The position numbers and the translations under genes were made by a program. Shown here in pieces: positions 1 to 8,182 of a stretch of DNA of 64,000 nucleotides. The stretch is from assembly GCF_005404815.1 (NCBI RefSeq), contig NZ_BJDF01000005.1, positions 1-64,000 on the forward strand, written 5' to 3'. How positions within the stretch are numbered: position 1 is the first letter of the stretch; each line of letters opens with the position of its first letter. Under the pieces are notes generated by a model. That model saw only the letters and a program-made list of their open reading frames with translations, was not told where the DNA came from and searched no databases. The DNA is from Companilactobacillus huachuanensis (GTDB taxonomy: Bacteria; Bacillota; Bacilli; Lactobacillales; Lactobacillaceae).

Positions 1-1
1 C

Positions 2-151
2 AGGCGAATTCCAGAAATGGAACAATTAAAACAAGAAGTAGCAGCATGGTGTAGTGAACGTAATGCTAAAAATTTATCAATAGATTGGCAATTCACAACT
101 GCAGATGCACGTATAAAATTACATTCACTTTATCCAAAACTTGAAGGTTGA
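2..151 (+). CDS. IS630-type transposase, C-terminal end (partial, cut by window edge)
   Basis: The open frame from base 2 to the TGA at 149-151 encodes 49 residues containing IPEMEQLKQEVAAW, SERNAKN and IDWQFTTADARIKLHSLYP. This is the typical C-terminal tail of IS630-family DDE transposases, which cut and paste the insertion sequence at TA targets. The catalytic D, D and E residues lie outside the window, so it is unknown whether the gene is intact. No IS end is obvious before the type A repeat that begins about 28 bases after the stop. Family assignment rests on recognition of the tail motif. Confidence 0.75.
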   Translation, partial: RRIPEMEQLKQEVAAWCSERNAKNLSIDWQFTTADARIKLHSLYPKLEG

Positions 152-178
152 TTAAATATAAATGTGAGAGCTACGCTC

Positions 179-366
179 CACTAGTTGGAAGAGATGAAAG
201 TATTCATTTGCAGCGAAAGTGGCGTTATTGCTTCAGCAATTACACCACCGGGCGTGTTGAAGACTCGCGGGTTTTGCGAGGCTTCAACCGAGATTCGAGA
301 CCGCTTTTTGGCTCGAATCGTACCGCGCAGCATATGAATACTTTCAGCTCTGGAAACGGCATAACC
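179..366 (+). repeat. Structured intergenic element, type A, copy 1 (core only)
   Basis: The core runs from ACTAGTTGGAAGAG to CTCTGGAAACGGC. The outer stem GAGATGAAAGTATTCA pairs with TGAATACTTTCAGCTC with one mismatch. The third internal hairpin has the allele GATTCGAG/CTCGAATC, fully complementary but different from most type A copies. The terminal inverted repeats seen in full copies are absent. It lies between the IS630 transposase end and the 3' end of the TSUP gene. Confidence 0.85.
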
Positions 367-368
367 CT

Positions 369-1160
369 TTAGATAATATTCAAAATAACTAAACCATTAT
401 AAACATTTAATCCAATCACGAAAATAACTACGACTTTATACAGACCGAGTACAAACTTATTCGACACCTTTGCACTGATAGTTGATCCTAAATACCCACC
501 GACAATTGCCGAAATCATTATAAATGGTAATAAATGTAAATCAATTGGCAATTTATGCAACACAGGTACGAGTGAACTCAACTTCATAAACTGTGAAAAA
601 AAGATTGAAGCGATGGAGTAAATTGCGGCATTTTTGGCGTCAAAATTAAATAAGAAAATCAATAATGCCACATTAATTGGTCCGCCACCGATACCTAAGA
701 ATGTTGACAGCGTTCCTAAGAAAACTCCGCTCAAAATAAATAGAATAGTGGTCATCCGTTTGGAGAATTGCCAACCGCTCTTTTTTGCGAATAATAATGC
801 TAAAACCAAGCTGACAACGACGACAATAATTTGAATCAAATTCAAACGTTGGTCATTATTCAAAACGCCTTGGAGAAGCATAAATAACCAGTCACCTAAT
901 TTACCGCCAAATAGTGACCCCATGGAAAGATACAAAACTTCTCCCCAATTAAAATCAATATTTTGCTTAGTATTCTTGATTGTGGAAACAATTGACATGA
1001 CAAAAACTGCAAAACTTGAATAAAAATTAATTGCCACTAATGGATCATGACTCAAAGCATCTAAAACTGGCTTAATTATTACACCACCGCCCATGCCTGA
1101 AATCGCTCCAACGGTATTTGAAAAAACAATTACTAAAACATACAAGATGATTTTATTCAT
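369..1160 (-). CDS. TSUP (TauE/SafE) family membrane transporter
   Basis: The 263-residue protein is almost wholly hydrophobic, with about eight predicted membrane helices in two similar halves. Each half opens with a glycine-rich loop: GAISGMGGGVIIKP near residue 18 and TFLGIGGGPINVA near residue 153. These duplicated loops are the hallmark of the sulfite exporter TauE/SafE (TSUP) family, which moves sulfur-containing or organic anions across the cytoplasmic membrane. The substrate cannot be told from sequence. The gene stands alone, with no co-directional neighbour within 500 bases upstream. Length fits the family (about 250-270 residues). Confidence 0.85.
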   Translation of the reverse strand: MNKIILYVLVIVFSNTVGAISGMGGGVIIKPVLDALSHDPLVAINFYSSFAVFVMSIVSTIKNTKQNIDFNWGEVLYLSMGSLFGGKLGDWLFMLLQGVLNNDQRLNLIQIIVVVVSLVLALLFAKKSGWQFSKRMTTILFILSGVFLGTLSTFLGIGGGPINVALLIFLFNFDAKNAAIYSIASIFFSQFMKLSSLVPVLHKLPIDLHLLPFIMISAIVGGYLGSTISAKVSNKFVLGLYKVVVIFVIGLNVYNGLVILNII

Positions 1161-1277
1161 AAGAATCTCAAGATAAGGAAACCAGTTTTCAACACTGGGA
1201 GGAATTATCGTTTTATGAGACCGCCTTTCTCAAGTATAGTTTGTGGTACTTCCTTTTAATTTTCATTATTATCATTC

Positions 1278-1328
1278 CAAAAAAAATGTGTATTAACTAC
1301 CCAAGAACGGGGGGAATTAATACACAAT
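1278..1328 (-). terminator. Terminator of the murQ operon
   Basis: Read on the minus strand, TGTGTATTAA and TTAATACACA form an inverted repeat around a C/G-rich centre, followed by eight or nine T residues (bases 1278-1286 as A). Type A repeat copy 2 lies between this terminator and the end of murQ. Confidence 0.75.
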
Positions 1329-1334
1329 TGCCAA

Positions 1335-1663
1335 GTCAAGTTTGAAAGGTGAAAAATTAATATAAACATTATTGGTGCAATCCTGAAGCTAATTTATTTA
1401 AATACTCATAAGTTTTCATTTTATTATTTCTTCCATAAAAAAAATAAACTAGTTGGAAGAGCTGAGAGTATTCATTTGCCGCGAAAGTGGCGTTATTGCT
1501 TCAGCAATTACACCACCGGGCGTGTTGAAGACTCGCGGTTTTTGCGAGGCTTCAACCGAGGTTCGAGACCGCTTCCCAGGCTCGGGCCGTTCCGCGCAGC
1601 ATATGAATACTCTCAGCTCTGGAAACGGCATACGGCATAGTTACCTAAACTTTCAACCTTTAG
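1335..1663 (+). repeat. Structured intergenic element, type A, copy 2 (full length)
   Basis: Left end TCAAGTTTGAAAG and right end CTTTCAACCTTTAG form imperfect terminal inverted repeats. The AT-rich left arm (about 110 bases) is followed by the core with outer stem GAGCTGAGAGTATTCA and three hairpins. The flanks TTGCCAA (left) and TTACCAA (right) look like a decayed target duplication. It separates murQ from its terminator. Confidence 0.85.
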
Positions 1664-1676
1664 TTACCAATTTTAA

Positions 1677-2585
1677 TTAATTATCCATTCCAACAATCTT
1701 ATGGATATTTCGGTGATTCTTTTCAAATAAGCTCATAGCATCTTCGTAAGATAAATTGAGTTTGAACATAATAAGTCCAACCGCAATATTCTTATGTGAG
1801 TCATTAAAAATTTCTCTGGCAACTGCTTCTTTAACTTGTAAAATCTGTTCAATAATACTGATTGATCTGGCCACTAATTTTTCATTAGTCGGTTGAACAT
1901 TGATCATCAGATTTTCATAGACGTAACCGGATTTGATCATGATTCCGGTCGATAAAATATTCAGAATCATCTTTTGTGCTGATCCAGCTTTCATTCTAGT
2001 TGAACCCGTTACAACCTCCGGACCCACAACTGGTGCAATTGCCACATCGCTGGCTTTTGCCATGGGACTGTCTGGATTACAAATAACGGCAATAGTTAGA
2101 CTACCAATTTTGTTTCCATATTCGATTGCCGATAAGGCATATGGTGTACGACCACTTGCTGACAAACTGATAACAACGTCATTAGAATTAAGATTGACAT
2201 TCTTTAAATCTTCAATTGCTAATTCTTTTGAATCTTCAGCCCCCTCAACAGCCGCATACATAGCTTTCTCGCCCCCTGCAAGAAGTCCAAAAGCTCTAGT
2301 AGCTGGCACGCCGTAGGTTGGTGTCAATTCAATCGCATCTAAAGCGCCAAGTCTTCCAGAAGTTCCAGCGCCAATATAAATTAATCGTCCATTATTTTGA
2401 AAATTTGTTGCAGCCTGTTCAATAGCCATACCAATTGCATCAGTAACTTTTTCAATAGCTTTGGTAATAGCAAAATCTTCACTATTGATCAATTTAGCAA
2501 CTTCATACCCATTCATTTTTCCGATATTTGTGGTGTTTGGATTACGAGATTCAGTTTTTAAATTTGTTACATCTTCTACGTTCAT
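1677..2585 (-). CDS. murQ: N-acetylmuramic acid 6-phosphate etherase
   Basis: MurQ cleaves the D-lactyl ether of MurNAc-6-phosphate, giving GlcNAc-6-phosphate and lactate, a step in cell-wall sugar recycling or use. The 302-residue protein has the SIS-fold phosphosugar motif IGAGTSGRLG at residues 71-80 followed by DAIE, where Glu85 aligns with the acid known to be catalytic in the E. coli enzyme. EGAED near residue 114 and GSTRMKAGSAQK near 190 are also family signatures. Length matches the family. It is the last gene of an operon with a mannose-type PTS and an RpiR-type regulator, 11 bases downstream of the regulator, which points to uptake and use of MurNAc or a MurNAc-containing sugar. 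Confidence 0.95.
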   Translation of the reverse strand: MNVEDVTNLKTESRNPNTTNIGKMNGYEVAKLINSEDFAITKAIEKVTDAIGMAIEQAATNFQNNGRLIYIGAGTSGRLGALDAIELTPTYGVPATRAFGLLAGGEKAMYAAVEGAEDSKELAIEDLKNVNLNSNDVVISLSASGRTPYALSAIEYGNKIGSLTIAVICNPDSPMAKASDVAIAPVVGPEVVTGSTRMKAGSAQKMILNILSTGIMIKSGYVYENLMINVQPTNEKLVARSISIIEQILQVKEAVAREIFNDSHKNIAVGLIMFKLNLSYEDAMSLFEKNHRNIHKIVGMDN

Positions 2586-2596
2586 TGGCCTTATTC

Positions 2597-3433
2597 CTAT
2601 TTTTCTTTTAATTTATTTATCAATTGGTTGGTCCGGATAGCCGATTCCTTCATCCCACCATATCTCAATTGCATCACACTAATAAATAACAGATCAGTTA
2701 TATACATAGTAGAAATTTTAGAAGCAATTGCGGCAACACGAATCGTTCGTTCATTATCAGGTATACATAGGCAAACATCACTATTTTCAACCAGCGGTGT
2801 ATCTTCTCTAGTTATCGCTATTACTGGTATATGATGTTCTTTGGCATATTCAGCACCAATACCAACTTCTTTAGTTTTTCCAGAATAAGAAATTGCAACA
2901 ACAACATCATCCTTAGTGGCATTCGTCAAAAACTCCAAATTCATATGGGCATCAGTTTCATAAAAAGTTTTTATCCCATACCGATTCAATTTATGATACA
3001 AGTCATATGCAATTAATCCGGATGTTCCAACTCCAAGTATGTACACGTGAGTCGCCTTATTTATTAACTCAACTGCATGATTTAAATCAGCTTCCTTAAT
3101 CATCGAAAAAGATTTTTGAATGCTTGATGCATAAACTTGCTCCAATTTTTCAGACATGATTTTAGACGTATCATCTTTTTCAATCACAGTATCAACAATT
3201 ACTTTTCCAGAAGATAATTGACTGGCAATCGCAATTTTAAAATCTGCAAAAGAATCTAAATCCAGTTGTTGTGCAAATCTAACAACTGTCGCAGTTGAAA
3301 CACCACTCTTCTCTGCTAACTCCTTGGATGTTGAATTCATAACTTCTTTGGGATTTTTTAGAACATAATCTGCCAATAATTTTTGTTGTCTACTCAACGA
3401 TTTATAACGTTGTTCAATTTTTTCTAGAATCAC
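2597..3433 (-). CDS. RpiR/MurR family transcriptional regulator
   Basis: An N-terminal RpiR helix-turn-helix domain (about residues 1-75, with SGVSTATVVRFAQQL) is followed by a SIS sugar-phosphate-binding domain (about 120-250, with GVGTSGLIAYDL and ISYSGKTKE). Such proteins sense a phosphosugar and control the adjacent catabolic operon; here the ligand is probably MurNAc-6-phosphate or a related amino-sugar phosphate. Two GTG starts are possible. The GTG at 3433 is chosen because AGTGGGTG sits about six bases before it, while the outer GTG at 3442 has no spaced ribosome binding site. The gene lies between the PTS IIB gene and murQ. Confidence 0.88.
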   Translation of the reverse strand: MILEKIEQRYKSLSRQQKLLADYVLKNPKEVMNSTSKELAEKSGVSTATVVRFAQQLDLDSFADFKIAIASQLSSGKVIVDTVIEKDDTSKIMSEKLEQVYASSIQKSFSMIKEADLNHAVELINKATHVYILGVGTSGLIAYDLYHKLNRYGIKTFYETDAHMNLEFLTNATKDDVVVAISYSGKTKEVGIGAEYAKEHHIPVIAITREDTPLVENSDVCLCIPDNERTIRVAAIASKISTMYITDLLFISVMQLRYGGMKESAIRTNQLINKLKEK

Positions 3434-3449
3434 TATATACACCCACTTA

Positions 3450-3926
3450 TTATTTTAGAAAAGTTTCAATGGAGGCATCACTTTCACCAGGTACCATTTG
3501 GGCGGTGATTTTAATTCCACTAGCTAGTAAGGCCTGAACGTTCTTAATATCTTCGTCTGTTAAAGCAACTGACTTTTTAATTGCTTTAGACCCTGGCTTT
3601 GATGAAATGTTACCAACATTGAACTGTTTAAGATCGACTCCTCCGTCAATCAATGCCTTCATATCCTGAATATTACGGGTAATTAGAAAGGCGTTATCAC
3701 CATCATACTTACCATTCTGTAGGTTAACAATACCTTTATTCACCGAAAGGATCGATAACTTAACTCCTGTGGGACGTGCCAATTTCAAAGCGTTGATCTG
3801 CATGTCATCATGAACCACTTGATCATTGACGACAATAATGCGATTTGCACCAAGTAAATTTGTCCAAACTGTTGCTACCTGTCCGTGAATTAATCTTTCA
3901 TCTACTCTTGCATGAATAACTGCCAT
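3450..3926 (-). CDS. PTS mannose/fructose/sorbose family IIB component
   Basis: The 158-residue cytoplasmic protein starts MAVIHARVDERLIHGQV, the canonical start of mannose-family IIB, with His14 in the IHGQV motif as the phosphorylated residue. IIB passes phosphate from IIA to the sugar as it enters through IIC/IID. It is encoded downstream of IIC and IID and just before the RpiR regulator. No IIA gene or domain is present in this operon, so IIA must come from elsewhere in the genome. AGGAGATATTATT precedes the ATG. Confidence 0.92.
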   Translation of the reverse strand: MAVIHARVDERLIHGQVATVWTNLLGANRIIVVNDQVVHDDMQINALKLARPTGVKLSILSVNKGIVNLQNGKYDGDNAFLITRNIQDMKALIDGGVDLKQFNVGNISSKPGSKAIKKSVALTDEDIKNVQALLASGIKITAQMVPGESDASIETFLK

Positions 3927-3955
3927 AATAATATCTCCTCATATTAATAATTTAT

Positions 3956-4756
3956 TTACATTCCAAAAATACGTTTTAGATTTCCTAGAACCATTCCTAA
4001 TGCAATTAGTACAAAAATTAATCTTGTTGAATTCATTTTCTTTTTACCTAATAACCAATATGAAAACATTACGATTGCTAGTGGCACTAAAGCAGGCAAG
4101 ATTTGATTTAACATATCATCAATATTCAGTGTAACTTTTCCCATTTTATATTTAAGGTCAAGGGAATAATTAATAACTGATGGAATCAAGGCGCCTACAA
4201 CTGTTAATCCTAAAATGGATGCGCCTTCGGTCAATGTCTTCATCCGACCAGCAAACTCGGTTGCCAATTTAGTCCCTTGGTTATAACCGATCCAAGTAAA
4301 TTTATACCTGACCCATAAAATTGCTAATCCAGCTACGATAGGTAATAACATCCCTAACGTCGAACCTGATAATGCCATATATGAAGCGATTGAAAAAACA
4401 ATTGCTCGATAAATTGCTAAGAAAATAGTATCTCCAACACCGGCAAAAGGTCCCATTAGACCAGTTTTCAGTCCAACGATTGCTTCAGGGTCGCTCATTC
4501 CAGTCTTCTCTTCAATACCTAAATCGGCACCAATAATCAAATGTGACATTGGTTGACTAGTATTAAAGAAACCTAGCTGTGTCTTCAAAGCTGTTTTCAT
4601 GGCTTCCTTATCGTCTTTATACAGAACTTTTAACGCTGGCATAACGACCCATGAATATCCTAATCCTTGCATTCTTTCATAGTTCCAGCCCCATTGCAGT
4701 CCGAATAAATTTCGCCAATAGACTTTTTTAATGTCTTTATCTGTTAATTTAGTCAT
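3956..4756 (-). CDS. PTS mannose/fructose/sorbose family IID component
   Basis: The 266-residue protein begins with the IID pattern: DIKKVYWRNLFGLQWGWNYER, then GLGYSWVVMPAL, and FFNTSQPMSHLIIGADLGIEE. A conserved GLKTGLMGPFAGVGDTIF follows near residue 90, and the C-terminal third is hydrophobic. With IIC it forms the membrane part of the permease. Its start overlaps the end of IIC by eight bases, indicating translational coupling. Length is slightly short for the family (about 270-300), but all expected blocks are present. Confidence 0.92.
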   Translation of the reverse strand: MTKLTDKDIKKVYWRNLFGLQWGWNYERMQGLGYSWVVMPALKVLYKDDKEAMKTALKTQLGFFNTSQPMSHLIIGADLGIEEKTGMSDPEAIVGLKTGLMGPFAGVGDTIFLAIYRAIVFSIASYMALSGSTLGMLLPIVAGLAILWVRYKFTWIGYNQGTKLATEFAGRMKTLTEGASILGLTVVGALIPSVINYSLDLKYKMGKVTLNIDDMLNQILPALVPLAIVMFSYWLLGKKKMNSTRLIFVLIALGMVLGNLKRIFGM

Positions 4757-5561
4757 CGATTTCTACCTCGTCATCATCATCAGAGTTTACTGTGCTTGAA
4801 CTTGTATCTGTAGAAGTTGTTGCAGGTTGTCTCTTGAAAATTACGTAAATTGCAGCCATAGCTAAACCAACTAACGCAGCTCCCAAGATTGAAAAACTCT
4901 TACCACCATAAGCCATCATGACAAAACCAATAATGAAGAATGGGAAGTACTTCTTAATCGGAAGATAACGCATCAAAATTGCAATACCCATTGCGGGAAG
5001 AATCGCACCAGCAGTCTTCAATCCATCCATGAACCACATTGGAATAAAACTATTAATTGCTGAAACAACACTTTGTCCAAAGAACAATCCGATTGCTACC
5101 GGAATAACACGTGATACGACCCAAGGAATTATCCCCCAGATATTTTGCATTTCAACTTTTCGATAATTACCTTCCTCAGCAAACTTATCTGCTCGATGCT
5201 GGAAAAAGGTATTTGCCATACGTGCCAAGATATCTGTTTGTGTTAAAAGCAGTCCAATTGGAACTGCCAATCCAATACCATATGACGCACCTTTGTTAGC
5301 TAGAATTGCATAAGCCGTCCCCATAACTGATCCAGTTAGAAAATCAGGAACAGTCGCACCACCGAAAGTGGCAACACCTAAGGTCATCAATTGTAATGTT
5401 GCTCCAACCATCAAACCTGTTTTTAAATCTCCCATTACTAAACCAGTAATGGCTCCACCAAATAATGGTGAATAAGGACCGAGCTGCATGGATATTTGAT
5501 CCAAAACAGCTAAACTGACATAAACACATAGAACTAAAATAATACCGATAGAAACTGTCAT
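4749..5561 (-). CDS. PTS mannose/fructose/sorbose family IIC component
   Basis: The 270-residue membrane protein has the IIC signature GPYSPLFGGAITGLVMGDLKTGLMVGATLQLMTLG broken across residues 27-60, and about eight hydrophobic segments. Its C-terminal tail is acidic (DDDDEVEIDD). It is the first gene of the IIC-IID-IIB-regulator-murQ operon. AAGGAG lies about ten bases before the ATG, and upstream there is a strong promoter with a cre-like site between it and the start codon. Substrate is inferred from murQ to be an amino sugar, possibly MurNAc; this would be unusual because the known MurNAc permease MurP is of the glucose family. Confidence 0.92.
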   Translation of the reverse strand: MTVSIGIILVLCVYVSLAVLDQISMQLGPYSPLFGGAITGLVMGDLKTGLMVGATLQLMTLGVATFGGATVPDFLTGSVMGTAYAILANKGASYGIGLAVPIGLLLTQTDILARMANTFFQHRADKFAEEGNYRKVEMQNIWGIIPWVVSRVIPVAIGLFFGQSVVSAINSFIPMWFMDGLKTAGAILPAMGIAILMRYLPIKKYFPFFIIGFVMMAYGGKSFSILGAALVGLAMAAIYVIFKRQPATTSTDTSSSTVNSDDDDEVEIDD

Positions 5562-5586
5562 AATATTAATCTCCTTTTTGCGTATA

Positions 5587-5600
5587 TGTAATCGCTTTCT
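5587..5600 (-). promoter_or_regulatory. cre-like catabolite repression site
   Basis: TGTAATCGCTTTCT on the plus strand reads AGAAAGCGATTACA on the minus strand, matching the CcpA cre consensus at 13 of 14 positions. It lies just downstream of the promoter -10 and upstream of the PTS IIC start, a position from which bound CcpA would block transcription. Confidence 0.7.
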
Positions 5601-5609
5601 ACAAGATGA

Positions 5610-5638
5610 ATTATAAGTGGTCTCGCCTAAAAATGCAA
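5610..5638 (-). promoter_or_regulatory. Sigma-A promoter of the PTS/murQ operon
   Basis: On the minus strand TTGCAT (bases 5638-5633) and TATAAT (5615-5610) are separated by exactly 17 bases. The -10 is a perfect consensus. Confidence 0.8.
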
Positions 5639-5716
5639 CATAATTTCATATTTTAGATATTATTTTGTATTTTTGAAATGATTATACATAAATGAAGCGG
5701 GTAGGTTATTTATTAC

Positions 5717-5902
5717 TGCCGTCTCCAGAACAGAGAGTATTAACCTGCTATGCGGACCGATTCGAGCCTGGGGAGCGGTCTCGAATCTCGGTTTGAAGCC
5801 TTACCATAGACCGGTAAGTCTCCAAACTCGCCCGGTGGTGTAACGGCTGAAGCCGTAACGCCACACCCACAGCCGGTTAATGCTCTCTGTTCTTCCGACT
5901 AA
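5717..5902 (-). repeat. Structured intergenic element, type B, copy 1
   Basis: The element runs from GCCGTCTCCAGAACAGAGAG to CTCTCTGTTCTTCCGACTAA. The outer stem GAACAGAGAGTATTAACC pairs with GGTTAATGCTCTCTGTTC with one G-T pair. Inside are GATTCGAG/CTCGAATC, a GTTTGAAGCCTTACC/GGTAAGTCTCCAAAC stem and a GGTGGTGTAACGGC/GCCGTAACGCCACACC stem. It has the same three-hairpin plan as type A with different sequence. It lies upstream of the PTS promoter. Confidence 0.85.
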
Positions 5903-5953
5903 TTTATTTATTTTTTTAAAAGAATATATATATCTTAGATATTCAGTGATAAT

Positions 5954-6016
5954 AAAAAATAGAAGCCATTTTTCACTCTGGAAATTTACCTAAGTGAAGA
6001 ATGACTTCTATTTTAA
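5954..6016. terminator. Bidirectional terminator downstream of the LRR surface protein gene
   Basis: AGAAGCCATTTTTCACT (5961-5977) pairs with AGTGAAGAATGACTTCT (5993-6009), flanked by A-rich and T-rich runs. It is separated from the LRR gene by type A copy 3. Confidence 0.7.
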
Positions 6017-6024
6017 TTTTCTAA

Positions 6025-6344
6025 CAAAAGGTTGAAAGGTGAAAAACTAATATAACCATTGTTGTTAAAGATTTAGATCTAATTTTTTTAAATAATCACA
6101 AGTCTTAGTTTTAATATTCCTGCCATAAAAGAATAAACTAGTTGGAAGAGCTGAGCGTATTCATTTGCCGCGAAAGTGGCGTTATTGCTTCAGCAATTAC
6201 ACCACCGGGCGTGTTGAAGACTCGCGGTTTTTGCGAGGCTTCAACCGAGGTCCGAGACCGCCTTTTGGCTCGGACCGTTCCGCGCAGCAATTGAATACTC
6301 TCAGCTCTGGAAACGGCATACTTAACTAAACTTTCAACCTTTAG
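6025..6344 (+). repeat. Structured intergenic element, type A, copy 3 (full length, target duplication)
   Basis: This 320-bp element has ends CAAAAGGTTGAAAG and CTTTCAACCTTTAG. It is flanked by the direct repeat TTTTCTAA at 6017-6024 and 6345-6352, an apparent 8-bp target-site duplication. The third hairpin allele is GGTCCGAG/CTCGGACC, a compensated change relative to other copies. It was apparently inserted between the LRR gene and its terminator. Confidence 0.92.
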
Positions 6345-6378
6345 TTTTCTAATTTTGTATATTATCAACCATATTCGA

Positions 6379-8043
6379 TTATTTGAAAGTTACTGAACTT
6401 TCAGCAACCCACTCATCTGTCGACACGCGATACATTTTTTCTCCATTGATTGTTGCTGACTTATCTGTGAAGAAAACTGCACCTTTGCCTAATGCTCTAT
6501 CGGACGACTTCTTGCCTTTACTGTTATAGAGTTGTGCAATTTCATTGGCTTGCACGGTTCCTTTAACACTTTGATATTCTACCACGTGGTCATCATGAAC
6601 CCACTCGTGTGTTGAAACTCTATGATGCCATTCGCCTTGGAAATATGCATAACGATCTGTATACCAATTAGACATTTCTCCTAAAGCTCTATCTTCAAAC
6701 ACTCCAGAGTTTCTAAATTTGGTTAATTCTTTAATTGAATCACCATGGGTCTGAATTTGAGAGTCATTGAAGTAAAATACTTTGACATCATCGGCTTTTA
6801 CCCATTCGTTATCGCTGCCATCAAGTTTATAATACTTAATTCCATTGATTTCGTTTAATTCCTTTGTAGAAAAATCAGTTATTTCTTCTGTTAGTTTCTT
6901 TTCACCTGTTTTGGTGCCATTCAAACTATAAATATTTAATGATTTTTGGTCAGTCATGATATTTGTTTTATCGATTCCAGTTACATTTGAATCTCCTTCA
7001 TCTGTATCTGTCCCAGTATCTGAAGAATCTTTTACTTCAACTTCTGCCGTTACTGCCGTTTCCGGATTTCCATTGTACGTATAAGTTACTTCATAAGTTC
7101 CAACCTTTGAAGTATCAACATTATTTTCAATCTCAAGTTGATCAATGGAAATTGGTCTATTGAATTCATCCGTTGCACTTATAAAATTATCATTTTCATT
7201 CCATGAACTGTTAATTTCTATGTCTGTACTCTCTACTTTGATAACTGGGTCATACTTATTGATAGTATATGGCTGTGTGATTGTTGTTGTAATTCCTGAC
7301 ATTCCGGAACCCAGTACAAGATTAGGCAATTTCTGCACCAATTCGATCGTGATTTCACCTGAGTGATTCCCATCAATAGCTTGACTACTACTGAGTAAAT
7401 CATCGAATTCAATCGTTCTTGAATCTTGATTATATACGTAATCTCTCTTCTCACCATTAATCGTTATTTCATTGATTGTTATTACACCATCTTTATTATT
7501 ACCCACATACGATGACAAATTCAGAACTGAATTATACGCATCTAAAGGAATGGCATTTTGTTGAACACTTACATTACTATCAACGTGTTTAATACCTCGT
7601 ATATTAGATAAAACGTCAAAATTAGTTATCTTATTACCTGATAGGAATAAATAATTTAATCCCTGCACTTTATCAAGCATTGAAATATCTTGGATTGATG
7701 TATTACTTATCGTTAAATGCTTTAATGCAGTCACGTTTTCAATTCCTTGCAAACTGTAATATTTATTACCGCGAAGCATTAAATCCGTTAGTCTTGAATT
7801 TTGTAAATCATTCATTGTTAATCTATCAGCAGAAAGTGGTTTCTCTATCATTACAGCAATAGCAACTCGCAAGTTTCTGTCTGGCATGATTTCATTGATA
7901 TTTTGTGAACTATCACTAATCTCCTCTGCCCTGACCGTCTCTACCCTCATCAGATCAGAAACCAATTTTGGATTCACCATAGCTGTTGTCATCAAAGTTC
8001 CTGCGGACAATCCAGTTGCCGCCATCATTATCTTTCTTTTCAT
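6379..8043 (-). CDS. Secreted leucine-rich-repeat surface protein with Ig-like and SLAP-like domains
   Basis: The ATG at 8043 is chosen because GGGAGG lies seven bases before it. The roughly 554-residue product has a signal peptide (MKRKIMMAATGLSAG onward, cleavage probably after VRAEE). Several 22-residue leucine-rich repeats follow (about residues 75-135, LTDLMLRGNKYYSLQGIENV style). Then come a beta-rich region, a bacterial Ig-like/cadherin-like domain around residues 265-340, and a C-terminal tandem with RVSTHEWV and RVSTDEWV motifs, resembling the SLAP cell-wall-binding domain of lactobacilli. It is probably non-covalently wall-bound and may act in adhesion. There is no LPXTG motif. The gene shares its promoter motif and signal peptide with the LPXTG protein at 50312-52075. 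Confidence 0.8.
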   Translation of the reverse strand: MKRKIMMAATGLSAGTLMTTAMVNPKLVSDLMRVETVRAEEISDSSQNINEIMPDRNLRVAIAVMIEKPLSADRLTMNDLQNSRLTDLMLRGNKYYSLQGIENVTALKHLTISNTSIQDISMLDKVQGLNYLFLSGNKITNFDVLSNIRGIKHVDSNVSVQQNAIPLDAYNSVLNLSSYVGNNKDGVITINEITINGEKRDYVYNQDSRTIEFDDLLSSSQAIDGNHSGEITIELVQKLPNLVLGSGMSGITTTITQPYTINKYDPVIKVESTDIEINSSWNENDNFISATDEFNRPISIDQLEIENNVDTSKVGTYEVTYTYNGNPETAVTAEVEVKDSSDTGTDTDEGDSNVTGIDKTNIMTDQKSLNIYSLNGTKTGEKKLTEEITDFSTKELNEINGIKYYKLDGSDNEWVKADDVKVFYFNDSQIQTHGDSIKELTKFRNSGVFEDRALGEMSNWYTDRYAYFQGEWHHRVSTHEWVHDDHVVEYQSVKGTVQANEIAQLYNSKGKKSSDRALGKGAVFFTDKSATINGEKMYRVSTDEWVAESSVTFK

Positions 8044-8087
8044 ACCATTCACCTCCCTTTTTGTGAGTTATTTAACTTGTAGATTAT

Positions 8088-8126
8088 CTTATAAAATTAC
8101 TTGTTACTTTGTCACGTTTCAACACA
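8088..8126 (-). promoter_or_regulatory. Promoter with conserved motif shared with the LPXTG gene
   Basis: On the minus strand GTGACA (8115-8110) and TATAAG (8093-8088) are 16 bases apart. The surrounding block ACGTGACAAAGTAACAAGTA is repeated almost identically before the surface protein gene that starts at 52075. It contains GTGAC-AAA-GTAAC, two GTNAC half-sites spaced by three bases. Confidence 0.6.
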
Positions 8127-8129
8127 ACA

Positions 8130-8170
8130 CAAAAAAACAGACCTTATCAAATTTCGATAAAATCTGTTTC
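8130..8170 (-). terminator. Terminator of the APC permease gene
   Basis: On the minus strand AACAGATTTTATC pairs with GATAAGGTCTGTT around a short loop, followed by seven T residues. Confidence 0.8.
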
Positions 8171-8182
8171 TTAAAATACTAT

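Noticed and set aside
1453-1680. Recurrent ORFs of 60-75 codons starting MEELRVFIC or MPFPELRVF inside the repeat elements
   Set aside because: They are open only because the repeat cores are similar. They occur on both strands of the same DNA, are broken by indels between copies, and lack ribosome binding sites.
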